The position numbers and the translations under genes are program-made. A stretch of 64,000 bases of DNA from assembly GCA_024349765.1 (NCBI GenBank), contig AP026074.1:496001-560000 (forward strand). The letters are read 5' to 3'. Under the pieces are notes generated by a model. It was not told where the DNA came from. It was given only the letters and a program-made list of their open reading frames with translations, and made no database searches. The DNA comes from Streptomyces nigrescens (GTDB taxonomy: Bacteria > Actinomycetota > Actinomycetes > Streptomycetales > Streptomycetaceae). Positions within the stretch are counted from its first letter, which is position 1, and every line of letters begins with the position of its first letter. Positions 49,640 through 57,560 of this stretch are shown in pieces.

Positions 49640-49658
49640 CCCTCCCTGTCTGGGCGCG

Positions 49659-49711
49659 AGCCGGCTCCTTCTCGGAGGCGGCTGCGAGACGGCAACGGCT
49701 GCGAGACGGCA
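49659..49711 (+). terminator. Hairpin and 17-bp tandem repeat after the DinB-like gene
   Basis: AGCCGGCTCC (49659-49668) pairs with GGAGGCGGCT (49674-49683), one mismatch, loop TTCTC. It is followed by two copies of GGCTGCGAGACGGCA (49680-49694 and 49697-49711). The whole 372-nt gap 49640-50011 holds no other supportable gene; the part after about 49850 probably contains the promoter of the small secreted peptide. Confidence 0.6.
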
Positions 49712-50011
49712 GCGGCAGAGGTGGGCAGCCGCTGGGTGGGGTGTGCGCAGGGCATCGCCGCAGAGCCTCATCTCGCGGGCTGCGCGGCCGAGGTGCCGCC
49801 AGGAGGCGAGCCCGAGCTCGTGCACCCCACGCGGCTGAGCGGCTGATGTTCTTCCGGTCGGCATGCACCGGTGCTGGGTACACGTTCGGGTGACATGGCG
49901 TTAGCTCCGTACGACGGACAGGAAAGCCTTTGTCGGATCCGCTACATCCCACGGGTGCGCCTTGATCGAAAGACCACGCGGCCGCCCGCGCACCGACAGA
50001 AGGGGCCTGCT

Positions 50012-50173
50012 TTGCAGCGCATTTTCCGCACGCTGGTGACCGCCGCCCTCCTCGCCCTCGCCATCATCGCGCTTGCCGCTCCCGCTCAAGCGGTTGGTCA
50101 TATCGGCGGTGGCGTCGGCGTGGGCCTTGGTGCCCTGGTTGGCCTGGTGTCAGCTCTCGGTGTGCGGCTCTGA
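50012..50173 (+). CDS. Small secreted Gly-rich peptide
   Basis: The protein is 53 aa from TTG 50012, with AAGGGG 6 nt upstream. Residues 1-27 are a clear signal peptide (RTLVTAALLALAIIALAAP, cleavage after AQA). The mature part is about 26 residues, very hydrophobic and Gly-rich (VGHIGGGVGVGLGALVG), with no Cys. Such a mature peptide could be membrane-active or a surface component; no family is recognised. In-frame upstream codons extend further but would bury the signal peptide. It stands alone between a DinB-like gene and a convergent GNAT fusion. Confidence 0.65.
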   Translation: MQRIFRTLVTAALLALAIIALAAPAQAVGHIGGGVGVGLGALVGLVSALGVRL

Positions 50174-50223
50174 CTGGTCGTTTCGGAATCAGGTGCGCAG
50201 GTGCCTCAGGCAGAGAGGCACGG

Positions 50224-51207
50224 TCATTCGGTGACGGTGGCGGGCACGTCGTCCCAGGCCATGGAGGACATCCGCCACCCTGACGGGGTCCGGAGGAACT
50301 GGGTGGTCTTGCGGCCGGAGCCCTCGAACCACTCGCCGTGGTGGAAGCCGGATTTGCGGTATTCGCTGAACCGGTGCGCGATCGATCCGAAGATCTCGGT
50401 CCGCTCGGCGACCTCCCATTCGCGGAATTCCGTCAGCGTCCCGTCTGTGAGCATCTTCTGCCGGGGCTCGATGAACGCGTCGAGGTCGTAGATCACGGGC
50501 TCGTCCTCGACGTTCGCGATGATCCTCCCCTGCGGAATGAAGACATCGCGGATGACCCCGAGTTCCGGCCGGCCGCCGCCGGTGTTGTTGAAGGCGCCCA
50601 TGAACACGCCCATCAGCCGATCGAGCTCTGCCTGGACGCGGGACCCGGACACGTCCCCGAGAGACGGAGACGGCCATTCTTGGGAAAGGACCGACCAGAC
50701 CTCGCTGTCGTGCCGCGTGCCTCGGTACGACGAGTGCTGCCGCAGCACGCCGTCGCGGGTCATGCCCAGTCGGCGCGCGACGTCGATGCTGCGGGTGTTG
50801 CCCGCCGCGACCCACCATTCGACGCGGCTCATCCCGCGTTCCTGGAAGGCCCAGTCGATCAACATCCGGCAGGCCTGGGTCACCAGGCCCTTTCCCTCCC
50901 CGGCCTGCTCCAGCCAGCAGCCGATCTCGCACACCCCGGAGGCGCTGTCGAAGCGGGTGAACATGACGCCGCCGACCAGCGTGCCGTCCAGCCAGATTCC
51001 GTAGATCCGGCCGGCGTCCTGGGCCAGACGGTCGGCGTAGCGCTGGAGAGTGGCCGTGGCCGAGTCCAGGTCGGTGCTGAACGTCGCCCAGGGTATCCAC
51101 GGGTCCACGGAGACCCGGGCGCGGTCGATATGGGCGAGGAACTCCGGTGCCTGCCAGGGCTCCAGGGGCCGGAGTTGGGCATGGTCGCCGAGCGGAAGGG
51201 TGAACAT
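50224..51207 (-). CDS. GNAT acetyltransferase fused to an NTF2/SnoaL-like domain
   Basis: The protein is 327 aa. ATG 51207 has GAGCGAGG upstream and is preferred over the ATG at 51231. Residues 1-180 are a RimJ/RimL-type GNAT domain (acyl-CoA loop EQAGEGKGLVTQA, followed by VEWWVAAGNTRSIDVARRLG). Residues 195-327 are an alpha+beta domain (VFIPQGRIIANV ... FLRTPSGWRMSSMAWDDV) with the pattern of SnoaL/DUF4440 NTF2-fold proteins. The fusion of the two is unusual. It is divergent from a TetR regulator with 53 nt between starts, so it is probably repressed by it. Confidence 0.85.
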   Translation of the reverse strand: MFTLPLGDHAQLRPLEPWQAPEFLAHIDRARVSVDPWIPWATFSTDLDSATATLQRYADRLAQDAGRIYGIWLDGTLVGGVMFTRFDSASGVCEIGCWLEQAGEGKGLVTQACRMLIDWAFQERGMSRVEWWVAAGNTRSIDVARRLGMTRDGVLRQHSSYRGTRHDSEVWSVLSQEWPSPSLGDVSGSRVQAELDRLMGVFMGAFNNTGGGRPELGVIRDVFIPQGRIIANVEDEPVIYDLDAFIEPRQKMLTDGTLTEFREWEVAERTEIFGSIAHRFSEYRKSGFHHGEWFEGSGRKTTQFLRTPSGWRMSSMAWDDVPATVTE

Positions 51208-51260
51208 GGAAGCCTCGCTCTCTGGATGCATAACAAGCGTTCGGTACGTAAGCTAGCAGC
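51208..51260. promoter_or_regulatory. Divergent promoter between GNAT fusion and TetR regulator
   Basis: The gap is 53 nt. It contains AACAAGCGTTCGGTACGTAA at about 51230-51249, an imperfectly symmetric sequence of the kind bound by TetR dimers, overlapping the likely promoters of both genes. Confidence 0.45.
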
Positions 51261-51905
51261 ATGCCGCCCGCACCCGGAGACCGTGAAGCCCGCCGCAAGG
51301 ACGTATCCGAGGCGGTGTGGCACGTACTCGCCGACAGGGGCTTCGGCGGGCTGACCCTGCGTGCCGTCGCCGCTGCGATGGGAGCCTCGACCGGGATGCT
51401 CATGCACTACTTCCCGACCAAACGGGCCCTGATCACACACGCCTTGGACCTGCTGGAGAAGCGCACCGCGGAGAGGCCCCGCCGCGCGCATCCCGCCGCG
51501 GGCCTCGCCACCGTGCGCGCCATGCTCCTGGACATCCTGCCGCTGACCCCGGACGACACCGCCCGCAACCGCATCTGGGTCAGCTCCTGGGACCTCTCCC
51601 TCGCCGACGACGGGCTGACCACGGACCAGGCCGACCGCTACACCCGGCTGCGCTCGACGCTGCGCCCACACCTCGAAGCCGCACGCGACCTCGGCGAGCT
51701 CCCCGCGGCCGCCGACCCGGATCAACTTGCGGCCAGCGCCGTCGCCTTCACCCACGGCCTCGTCGTCCAGGCACTCTTCGACCCCGGCCGATTCCCCCGG
51801 GACGTACAGATCACCATGCTCGACGACTTCCTCGCCTCGACCGCGCTGCCCCGGTCCGACGGAGGCAGCCGACCGGACGCTGGTATCAGCGTGCGGTCTT
51901 ACTGA
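51261..51905 (+). CDS. TetR family transcriptional regulator
   Basis: The protein is 214 aa from ATG 51261. The helix-turn-helix is at residues 15-55 (GGLTLRAVAAAMGASTGMLM, then HYFPTKRAL). The C-terminal domain is a helical ligand-binding domain (BetI-like, TetR_C). It is an autoregulated repressor, with the likely targets being itself and the divergent GNAT-NTF2 gene. The next GNAT gene starts 15 nt after the stop and may be co-transcribed. Confidence 0.92.
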   Translation: MPPAPGDREARRKDVSEAVWHVLADRGFGGLTLRAVAAAMGASTGMLMHYFPTKRALITHALDLLEKRTAERPRRAHPAAGLATVRAMLLDILPLTPDDTARNRIWVSSWDLSLADDGLTTDQADRYTRLRSTLRPHLEAARDLGELPAAADPDQLAASAVAFTHGLVVQALFDPGRFPRDVQITMLDDFLASTALPRSDGGSRPDAGISVRSY

Positions 51906-51920
51906 TCACTGAGGAATGAG

Positions 51921-52658
51921 GTGCGCAGTCGGCTCATGATGTACTCCACCGCCCCCCTCGACGATCCGGTGGGGCAATCACTCGGTCACCACCACGCGCA
52001 CTTCGCCCGCCGACGCGGCCAGGTCGCCGTCTACCTGCCCGAAGTCGCGACCTTCTGCGCCGTGTCCGCCGACCCCACCGGGGCGGAATGGGCCGATCTG
52101 GCGCGGCTGCTCGGCCCCGGTGAGCTGGCCGACATGTTCAGCTGCCCGGCCACCCCGCCGGCCGACTGGGAGCCTGTCTTCGTCCTCGAAGGCCGCCAGA
52201 TGATCCGGCCCGCCGGCAACCGCCCCGATCGTCGTCATGTCGAGACCGGCACTGATGTCGTCGAACTGGGTGCGGACAGTGTGCCCGAGATGCTCGACCT
52301 CGTCGCGCGGACCCGACCGGGGCCCTTCTGGCCGCGCACCCATGAACTGGGCACGTATCTCGGCATTCGCGACAACGGCACGTTGGTGGCCATGGCAGGC
52401 GAACGGCTCAGGCCGCCGGGATGGTCCGAGATCAGCGCCGTCTGCACGGCTCCCGAGGCACGCGGACGAGGCTACGCCGCACGCCTGGTCAACGCGCTCG
52501 TCGCACGTATCGAAGCCCGCCACGAACGGTGCTTCCTGCACGTGGCCGAGGCGAACGCCGGTGCGATCGCCCTCTATGAGGGGCTCGGCTTTCAGACCCG
52601 CAAACCCGTGACGTTCCGGGGGTTCCGCACCCCGGGACAGTCCCAGCCATACCGCTGA
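51921..52658 (+). CDS. GNAT family N-acetyltransferase (FR47-like)
   Basis: The protein is 245 aa from GTG 51921, with GAGGAA 5 nt upstream. The N-terminal 110 residues are a family-specific extension; the GNAT core is at 110-230 (GTYLGIRDNGTLVAMAG, acyl-CoA loop TAPEARGRGYAARL, then HVAEANAGAIALYEGLGF). FR47-type members acetylate small molecules or amines. It probably forms an operon with the TetR regulator. The substrate is unknown. Confidence 0.9.
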   Translation: MRSRLMMYSTAPLDDPVGQSLGHHHAHFARRRGQVAVYLPEVATFCAVSADPTGAEWADLARLLGPGELADMFSCPATPPADWEPVFVLEGRQMIRPAGNRPDRRHVETGTDVVELGADSVPEMLDLVARTRPGPFWPRTHELGTYLGIRDNGTLVAMAGERLRPPGWSEISAVCTAPEARGRGYAARLVNALVARIEARHERCFLHVAEANAGAIALYEGLGFQTRKPVTFRGFRTPGQSQPYR

Positions 52659-52771
52659 CGAGGGGGCGACCGAGCACGTTCCCGTGGGAGTAGGGGACGG
52701 CCGCCAACCGCCTGCCATGGTGAAGGGCAGACGGTGCACGGACTGTCATAGGCGTCTGAGAGTCTGGAACC

Positions 52772-53515
52772 GTGCTGGTCAAGGGATTCGAGAACGCCCC
52801 GCTCGTCGCGGGGGAGGAATTGCTGGCGCTGCCCGGGTTCTGGGCGGGCTACCTGATGTGGTTGAGCCAGACACAGGAGTACGACCCCGTTCCGGAATGG
52901 TTCGGCGTCGACGGGGCCGATGCCGACGCGGCTTGCGATGCACTGTGCGACGAGGACCGGTGGCCTGTCTTCCGCATCCCGTTCGCGGGCGGGCACACCG
53001 CGGTGGTCCTCGGCTACAACCTTCCCGATGACCCGGGCACGGAGTACTTCATCAGCCACCCCGAGTGGGACGTGCACGGCCGTCTGGCCACCGTCGGCGG
53101 CCACCAGGCAGGCCCCGGACTCTCTTGGCAGGAGCTCGCCCATATCGCCCGGACACCCGACCTCGACGCCCCGGGAGTCCACGCAGAACACGCACGCTTC
53201 CTCCTGCTGTTGCCCGCGCTCGGCGACCAGGACTTGCCCGAGGACGCCACGGACATCCTTCGCGAGGTGCTGGCGCAGGCGGGCCTCCCCGAGACGCTGG
53301 CGGAAGCGCTCCTCGCGGACCACCCGCTGTGGGAGCCGGCTCAATGGACGCTTCCTTCGGCCTCCCCGCTGTCGGGCAGCCAGGCACCCTTCCCCGGAAT
53401 CCTGGAGTGCGACGGGCCCGCGAGTCCGCGCTGTGGCACGCGCCTCGCTCAGGGCATCGCGCGAGACCAGAGCGACCGACTGGCCTACGCACTCGGCACC
53501 TGGCCCACGGTCTGA
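52772..53515 (+). CDS. Hypothetical protein
   Basis: The protein is 247 aa from GTG 52772; the ribosome site is weak. It is an acidic globular protein with many Trp (YLMWLSQTQEYDPVPEWFG), no signal peptide and no membrane helix. The central strand-rich part has an HPEWDVHG segment. No known family or active-site motif is recognised. The pattern (acidic, Trp-rich, isolated) is seen in some SMI1/KNR4-like or immunity-type proteins, but the similarity is too vague to assign. The gap 53516-53721 after it shows no gene. Confidence 0.72.
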   Translation: MLVKGFENAPLVAGEELLALPGFWAGYLMWLSQTQEYDPVPEWFGVDGADADAACDALCDEDRWPVFRIPFAGGHTAVVLGYNLPDDPGTEYFISHPEWDVHGRLATVGGHQAGPGLSWQELAHIARTPDLDAPGVHAEHARFLLLLPALGDQDLPEDATDILREVLAQAGLPETLAEALLADHPLWEPAQWTLPSASPLSGSQAPFPGILECDGPASPRCGTRLAQGIARDQSDRLAYALGTWPTV

Positions 53516-53721
53516 ACGGCACACGCCCACCAGGCTGTCCTGGGAGGCCCGACGACGATCGGCCGTGCCAACCACCACCTCCGTCGCGCCGGGCCACACC
53601 GCCACCGGCTCAAGAGACCACGCACTGAACTGGTCCCACTGGCGCAGCTGCCACCAGGCCGTCGCCCGCCCAGTCACTGCCGCGGAAGAACCAGCTCAGG
53701 ACGCGAATCGCTGCTGGAGCA

Positions 53722-54765
53722 CTAACCTTGTTTGCGTTCCAAGTCGATGTGGGCGCACATGAGTTCGCCCGGGTTCGTCAGCGCCGCCAAGGTGGAGAGT
53801 TCGCCGCACAGCACCGTGGCGGCCGCGATGACGGCGAGTCGGCGTGCGTTCTCTCCCGGCTCGCCCTCGGCCCGGCAGCCGAGCCGCGTCAGATTGGCCT
53901 CGACGAAGTCCAGATCCTTACCGTTGCCGACCGTGCCCACGATCAGGTTCGGCAACGTGCACGAGAAATAGAGGTCGCCATCCCGGTCTTCGGCCACGGT
54001 CACACCCTGTGAGCCTTCGACGATATTTGCCGCGTCCTGGCCGGTGGCCAGATAGAAGGCGAGCAGCATGTTCGCGTAGTGCGAGTTGGCCGAGCGTATG
54101 CCGCCGGCGAGCAGCGTTCCGATCAGATTCTTGCGCACGTTCAGCTCTGCTATCTTGGCGGCCGTAGTGCGCAGCATTTCGGTGACCACGGAGCGCGGCA
54201 CGAGCAGTTCGGTTACCACATTCTTTCCACGACCCAGGATTCCATTGATGGCGGTCGCTTTCTTGTCGGTGCAGTAGTTTCCGGAAATCGATCCGTAGGA
54301 AACCCCTGGAATGTTCTCCAGGATGTACCCCAGGAGTGCGTCGGCCGCGAGCGTCGCCATGTTGTGCCCGGACGCGTCGCCGGTGGTGAACTCGAAGCGG
54401 ATGAACAACAAGTTGGCCGCGATCTCGTGCCGGAGGCCGACCAGTTCGGCGAATGCGCTGCAGGCGCGCACGACCTTGCTCAAGTCGTCGAACTGCGCGT
54501 CGAGCCGGCGCGCGGCTGCGTAGGCGGTCTGCGCGTCGTCGGCTTCGACGAGCACCGAGCGGGTCATCCGTTCGTCGACGAGGGTGGCGACGATACCGCG
54601 CTCGGTCTGCCGGGATATCTTCGCGCCGCGCCCCACGGAAGGCCACAGCGGTGACTCGTAAGTGGCGAGCGGGACCTCAGTCTCCGTGGTTGCTGTATTT
54701 CCTGAAATCCTCAGTGGTCCCACCCACCTCATGGGGACCCCGGCAATTCCGTGAATGTCGTTCAT
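53722..54765 (-). CDS. HMG-CoA reductase (stand-alone)
   Basis: The protein is 347 aa from ATG 54765, with GGGGAG 6-7 nt upstream. It reduces HMG-CoA to mevalonate. Family motifs are ATYES (catalytic Glu region), TGDASGHNM (where many class I enzymes have TGDAMGMNM), GNYCTDKKATAIN (catalytic Lys), ATGQDAANIVEGSQG (catalytic Asp) and a C-terminal CAHIDL (His). The length suits the soluble bacterial form. No other mevalonate-pathway gene is in the window, so it is either an isolated copy or the edge of a lost cluster. TGDASGHNM and the divergent N-terminus suggest a separate clade. Confidence 0.9.
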   Translation of the reverse strand: MNDIHGIAGVPMRWVGPLRISGNTATTETEVPLATYESPLWPSVGRGAKISRQTERGIVATLVDERMTRSVLVEADDAQTAYAAARRLDAQFDDLSKVVRACSAFAELVGLRHEIAANLLFIRFEFTTGDASGHNMATLAADALLGYILENIPGVSYGSISGNYCTDKKATAINGILGRGKNVVTELLVPRSVVTEMLRTTAAKIAELNVRKNLIGTLLAGGIRSANSHYANMLLAFYLATGQDAANIVEGSQGVTVAEDRDGDLYFSCTLPNLIVGTVGNGKDLDFVEANLTRLGCRAEGEPGENARRLAVIAAATVLCGELSTLAALTNPGELMCAHIDLERKQG

Positions 54766-54881
54766 CGTGTACTCCCCGTCGTCTGGCGGATGGCGCGAAG
54801 GCGCCGGAACACGGGTCCGGTCGCACGCTTCTCGACTCCGCGGTCGGTCCGCAGCAGCGTAGAGCGCTGTGGATCATCAGG

Positions 54882-55460
54882 TCACACCGGTCCCCGCACG
54901 GTGCGGATCCCCTCGTCGGGGAACAGTTCACGGGCGGCCGGGTCGGGCTGCGGCTCGCTGATGACGGAGAGGCGGAAGCCGGCGGTGGTGAAGGCGTCGG
55001 TCATCGTGTGCAACGGCCTGCGCCAGAACTTCATCGGGACGGACTGCCCGTTGAACGTCCAGTCGAAGGTATAGCTGGTGGTCGCGAAATAGTCGGGTCG
55101 AGGATCGTCGATCGTGTAGGCCACGAAGGGGTGGTCCACCGACGCGATCAGCCGGCCGCCGGGCCTGAGCACGCGCCGCCGCCTGGCCAGTGCCAGGATC
55201 CCGGCGCTGGAGTCGATGCCGGTGACGACGGCACCGCGATCGCGCAGGGCAGCGGACAGGGGGCCTGAGCCGCAGCCGGCATCCAGGATCCGGCGACCCG
55301 CCACGTCTCCGGCGAGGGCTAACATCGCGGGCCGCGCGTAGTGCGCGTTCACGAGGTTGTTCTCGGTTTCCGCCGAGTACGCCTCGGCGAAGCTGTCGTA
55401 GTCATTCGAGACCGTCGAGGAGAAGGACCGCCCGCAAGCCCCAACGCCTGTGTCCCGCAA
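54882..55460 (-). pseudogene. SAM-dependent methyltransferase with internal deletion
   Basis: The readable frame gives NDYDSFAEAYSAETENNLVN, motif I ILDAGCGSGPLSAAL and motif II VTGIDSSAGILALARRR. It jumps directly to VLRPGGRLIASVDHPF. About 40-45 residues that normally lie between (including the strand 4 active-site region) are missing, in frame. No good start codon is present (only TTG 55460), and the last residues (IRTVRGPV) do not match the usual PRFLFF ending. It contains a TTA codon (55320-55322). It is unlikely to be active. Confidence 0.72.
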
Positions 55461-55511
55461 CGGTGACGACAGGTTCTCACCGCGGCTGAGGCAGGGGGCG
55501 AGTGATCGAGC

Positions 55512-55850
55512 TCAGGCTGCCGCCGTCGGCAGGTGCCCGGCAACAAAGTCGCCCCAGTCCTCGGCGGGAAACAGTTCCTGGGCCAGCCGCAGCAGTCGCA
55601 GCGGCTGCTGGTGCAGGCCGGTGACGGTGAGGGTCCGGTCCGTGTCCAGGCAGGCCAGCCGCTGGTGAACGAGCAGGTGGAGACCGGCGACATCCATGAA
55701 CAGTGCTTCCCGCAAGTCCCAGGTCACCTGGCTGACCGACCGCGGCAGTTCCTGCGCGGCGGCGAGCAGCTCGGGGAGGGCGACAAAATCGATCTCCCCG
55801 ACCGGGCTGATCACGGCCGTGGCGCCGTCGTGTGTGGTGGAGATGAGCAT
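55512..55850 (-). CDS. STAS-domain protein (anti-sigma factor antagonist-like)
   Basis: The protein is 112 aa from ATG 55850 and is one complete STAS domain (ISPVGEIDFVALPELLAAAQ ... TGLHQQPLRLLRLAQELFP). Such proteins bind anti-sigma kinases when unphosphorylated. The loop that normally carries the phosphorylated Ser (DSSG or DSTG) reads MDVAGLHLL, with no Ser or Thr, so control by phosphorylation at that site is not expected. A small hairpin overlaps its ribosome site. No sigma factor or kinase is adjacent. Confidence 0.88.
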   Translation of the reverse strand: MLISTTHDGATAVISPVGEIDFVALPELLAAAQELPRSVSQVTWDLREALFMDVAGLHLLVHQRLACLDTDRTLTVTGLHQQPLRLLRLAQELFPAEDWGDFVAGHLPTAAA

Positions 55851-55858
55851 GGTGAGTG

Positions 55859-55873
55859 CCCCCCTTCAGGGGG
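55859..55873 (-). promoter_or_regulatory. Hairpin masking the ribosome site of the STAS gene
   Basis: On the minus strand CCCCC-TGAA-GGGGG(G) lies 8 nt before the ATG at 55850, and the G-run is the presumed Shine-Dalgarno. A five-base GC stem could limit translation. The rest of the gap (55874-56406) has no supportable gene. Confidence 0.45.
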
Positions 55874-56406
55874 TCGTGAGCCCAAAGACACCGGAGCGCC
55901 GGCAAGGGCGGCCCGGCAGCGATGGCGGGACCGGATGCCCGTGGAGGGGGCGATTCCCAGAACCCGTGAACCGGCCCCTCCACCACCCTGGCGGCAGGAC
56001 ACCGGTCAATCTCTTGTCCCGCCATCGTCGCACAGTCACGGCGGCCGGACAGCCCCCCGGGTCCATCCGCGGGCAATGTGGGGCTTGTGGTGCCAACTGC
56101 CGCATATCGCACGGTCGTTTCACCGGCAGCCGCCGCTTCGCGTAGGCCGTCGGCCCCACGTGGCACCAGCTGGTGGAATCCGCACCACAGCGGTGGCGGG
56201 CTGTGGTCCACCCCATTTCGGAGCGCTTTGTCCGCGTGGGAGCCCACTCCGAACGCAGTCAGGATCGATGTCGGGGCTGACGCGCGGTGTCGGTGATCTA
56301 TCGGCGGCTGTTGGCCCGACGTCGGCGGCTCGTCGGCGCGGGCTGGCACCTTTTCGGAGGCGGCCGACCGGAGCTCACCGGACGGCCCGATCTCGAAGGA
56401 GTCACC

Positions 56407-57513
56407 ATGCACACGCCCGTCACGATCATCGGCGCGGGACTCGGCGGACTGACGCTGGCCCGCGTCCTGCACGTCCACGGAATCCCGGTCACGGTCTACG
56501 AGGCCGAGTCCTCCCCGTCGGCGCGCACGCAGGGCGGGATGCTCGACATCCACGACTACAACGGGCAGCTCGCCCTCGACGCGGCCGGCCTGATGGACGA
56601 GTTCCACGCCATCATCCTGGAGGGCCGCCAGGCGATGCGGATCCTCGACCGGGACGGGACCGTCCTGTTCGACAAGGCCGACGACGGCATGGGTGGGCGC
56701 CCCGAGGCACTGCGCGGCGAGCTGCGGCAGATCCTGCTCGACTCGCTCCCGGCCGGCACCGTCCGGTGGGGGCACAAGGTCAGCAGCACCCGTGCGCTCG
56801 GCGAGGGCCGTTACGAGGTGACCTTCGCCGACGGCAGCACCGTCGCCACCAGCCTGCTGGTCGGCGCGGACGGCGCGTGGTCACGGGTCCGGCCGCTGCT
56901 CTCCACCGCCACACCCGAGTACGTCGGCAAGTCGGTCGTCGAGACGTACCTGTTCGACGCCGACATCCGGCACCCGGCCGCCGCGAAGGCGGTCGGCGGC
57001 GGGTCGATGATGGCGCCCACGCCCGGCAGGGAGATCTTCGCTCACCGGGAGAGGGGCGACACCCTGCACGCCTACGTGGGGCTGTCCGAGCCGCAGGACT
57101 GGTTCGCCGCCATCGACTTCACCGATGCCGCGGTGGCCGCCGCGCGGATCGCTGCGGAGTTCGACGGTTGGGCGCCGGAGCTCACCGCGCTGATCACCGA
57201 CAGCGACATCGCGCCGGTGCTGCGCCCCCTCTACGCTCTGCCGACCGGGCACCGGTGGGACCGGGTGCCGGGGGTGACCCTGCTCGGCGACGCCGCGCAC
57301 CTCGCGGCCCCGAACGGCGAAGGCGCCAACCTGGCCATGCTCGACGGCGCCGAACTCGGCAAGGCCCTCGCCGCGCACCCCGACGACATCGAGGCCGCGC
57401 TCACCGAGTACGAGCAGGCCATGTTCGCCCGCAGTGCCGAGGCGCACGGGATCGACTCCGACACCAACACCGTCCACGACCTGGTCAACATGTTCACCGA
57501 ACAGGGTCAATGA
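56407..57513 (+). CDS. FAD-dependent monooxygenase (TetX-like)
   Basis: The protein is 368 aa. ATG 56407 has GAAGGAG 6 nt upstream; in-frame sequence back to 56287 is not needed. The dinucleotide-binding site is TIIGAGLGGLTLARVL near residue 5, the NADPH/FAD motif is LLVGADGAWSRVR, and the second FAD motif is VTLLGDAAHLAAPNGEGAN. This is a class A flavoprotein hydroxylase of the kind that hydroxylates aromatic compounds or inactivates tetracyclines (TetX). The substrate is unknown. It is convergent with an MFS exporter gene; a joint detoxification role is possible but inferred. Confidence 0.92.
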   Translation: MHTPVTIIGAGLGGLTLARVLHVHGIPVTVYEAESSPSARTQGGMLDIHDYNGQLALDAAGLMDEFHAIILEGRQAMRILDRDGTVLFDKADDGMGGRPEALRGELRQILLDSLPAGTVRWGHKVSSTRALGEGRYEVTFADGSTVATSLLVGADGAWSRVRPLLSTATPEYVGKSVVETYLFDADIRHPAAAKAVGGGSMMAPTPGREIFAHRERGDTLHAYVGLSEPQDWFAAIDFTDAAVAAARIAAEFDGWAPELTALITDSDIAPVLRPLYALPTGHRWDRVPGVTLLGDAAHLAAPNGEGANLAMLDGAELGKALAAHPDDIEAALTEYEQAMFARSAEAHGIDSDTNTVHDLVNMFTEQGQ

Positions 57514-57560
57514 GCCATTCGGGCTCCGCATCTGATGACCCGGGCGGAGGCGGAAGGCGA

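Noticed and set aside
49640-50011. Small gene in the gap before the secreted peptide
   Set aside because: Only shadow frames without ribosome sites or protein-like composition; hairpin and repeats explain the region.
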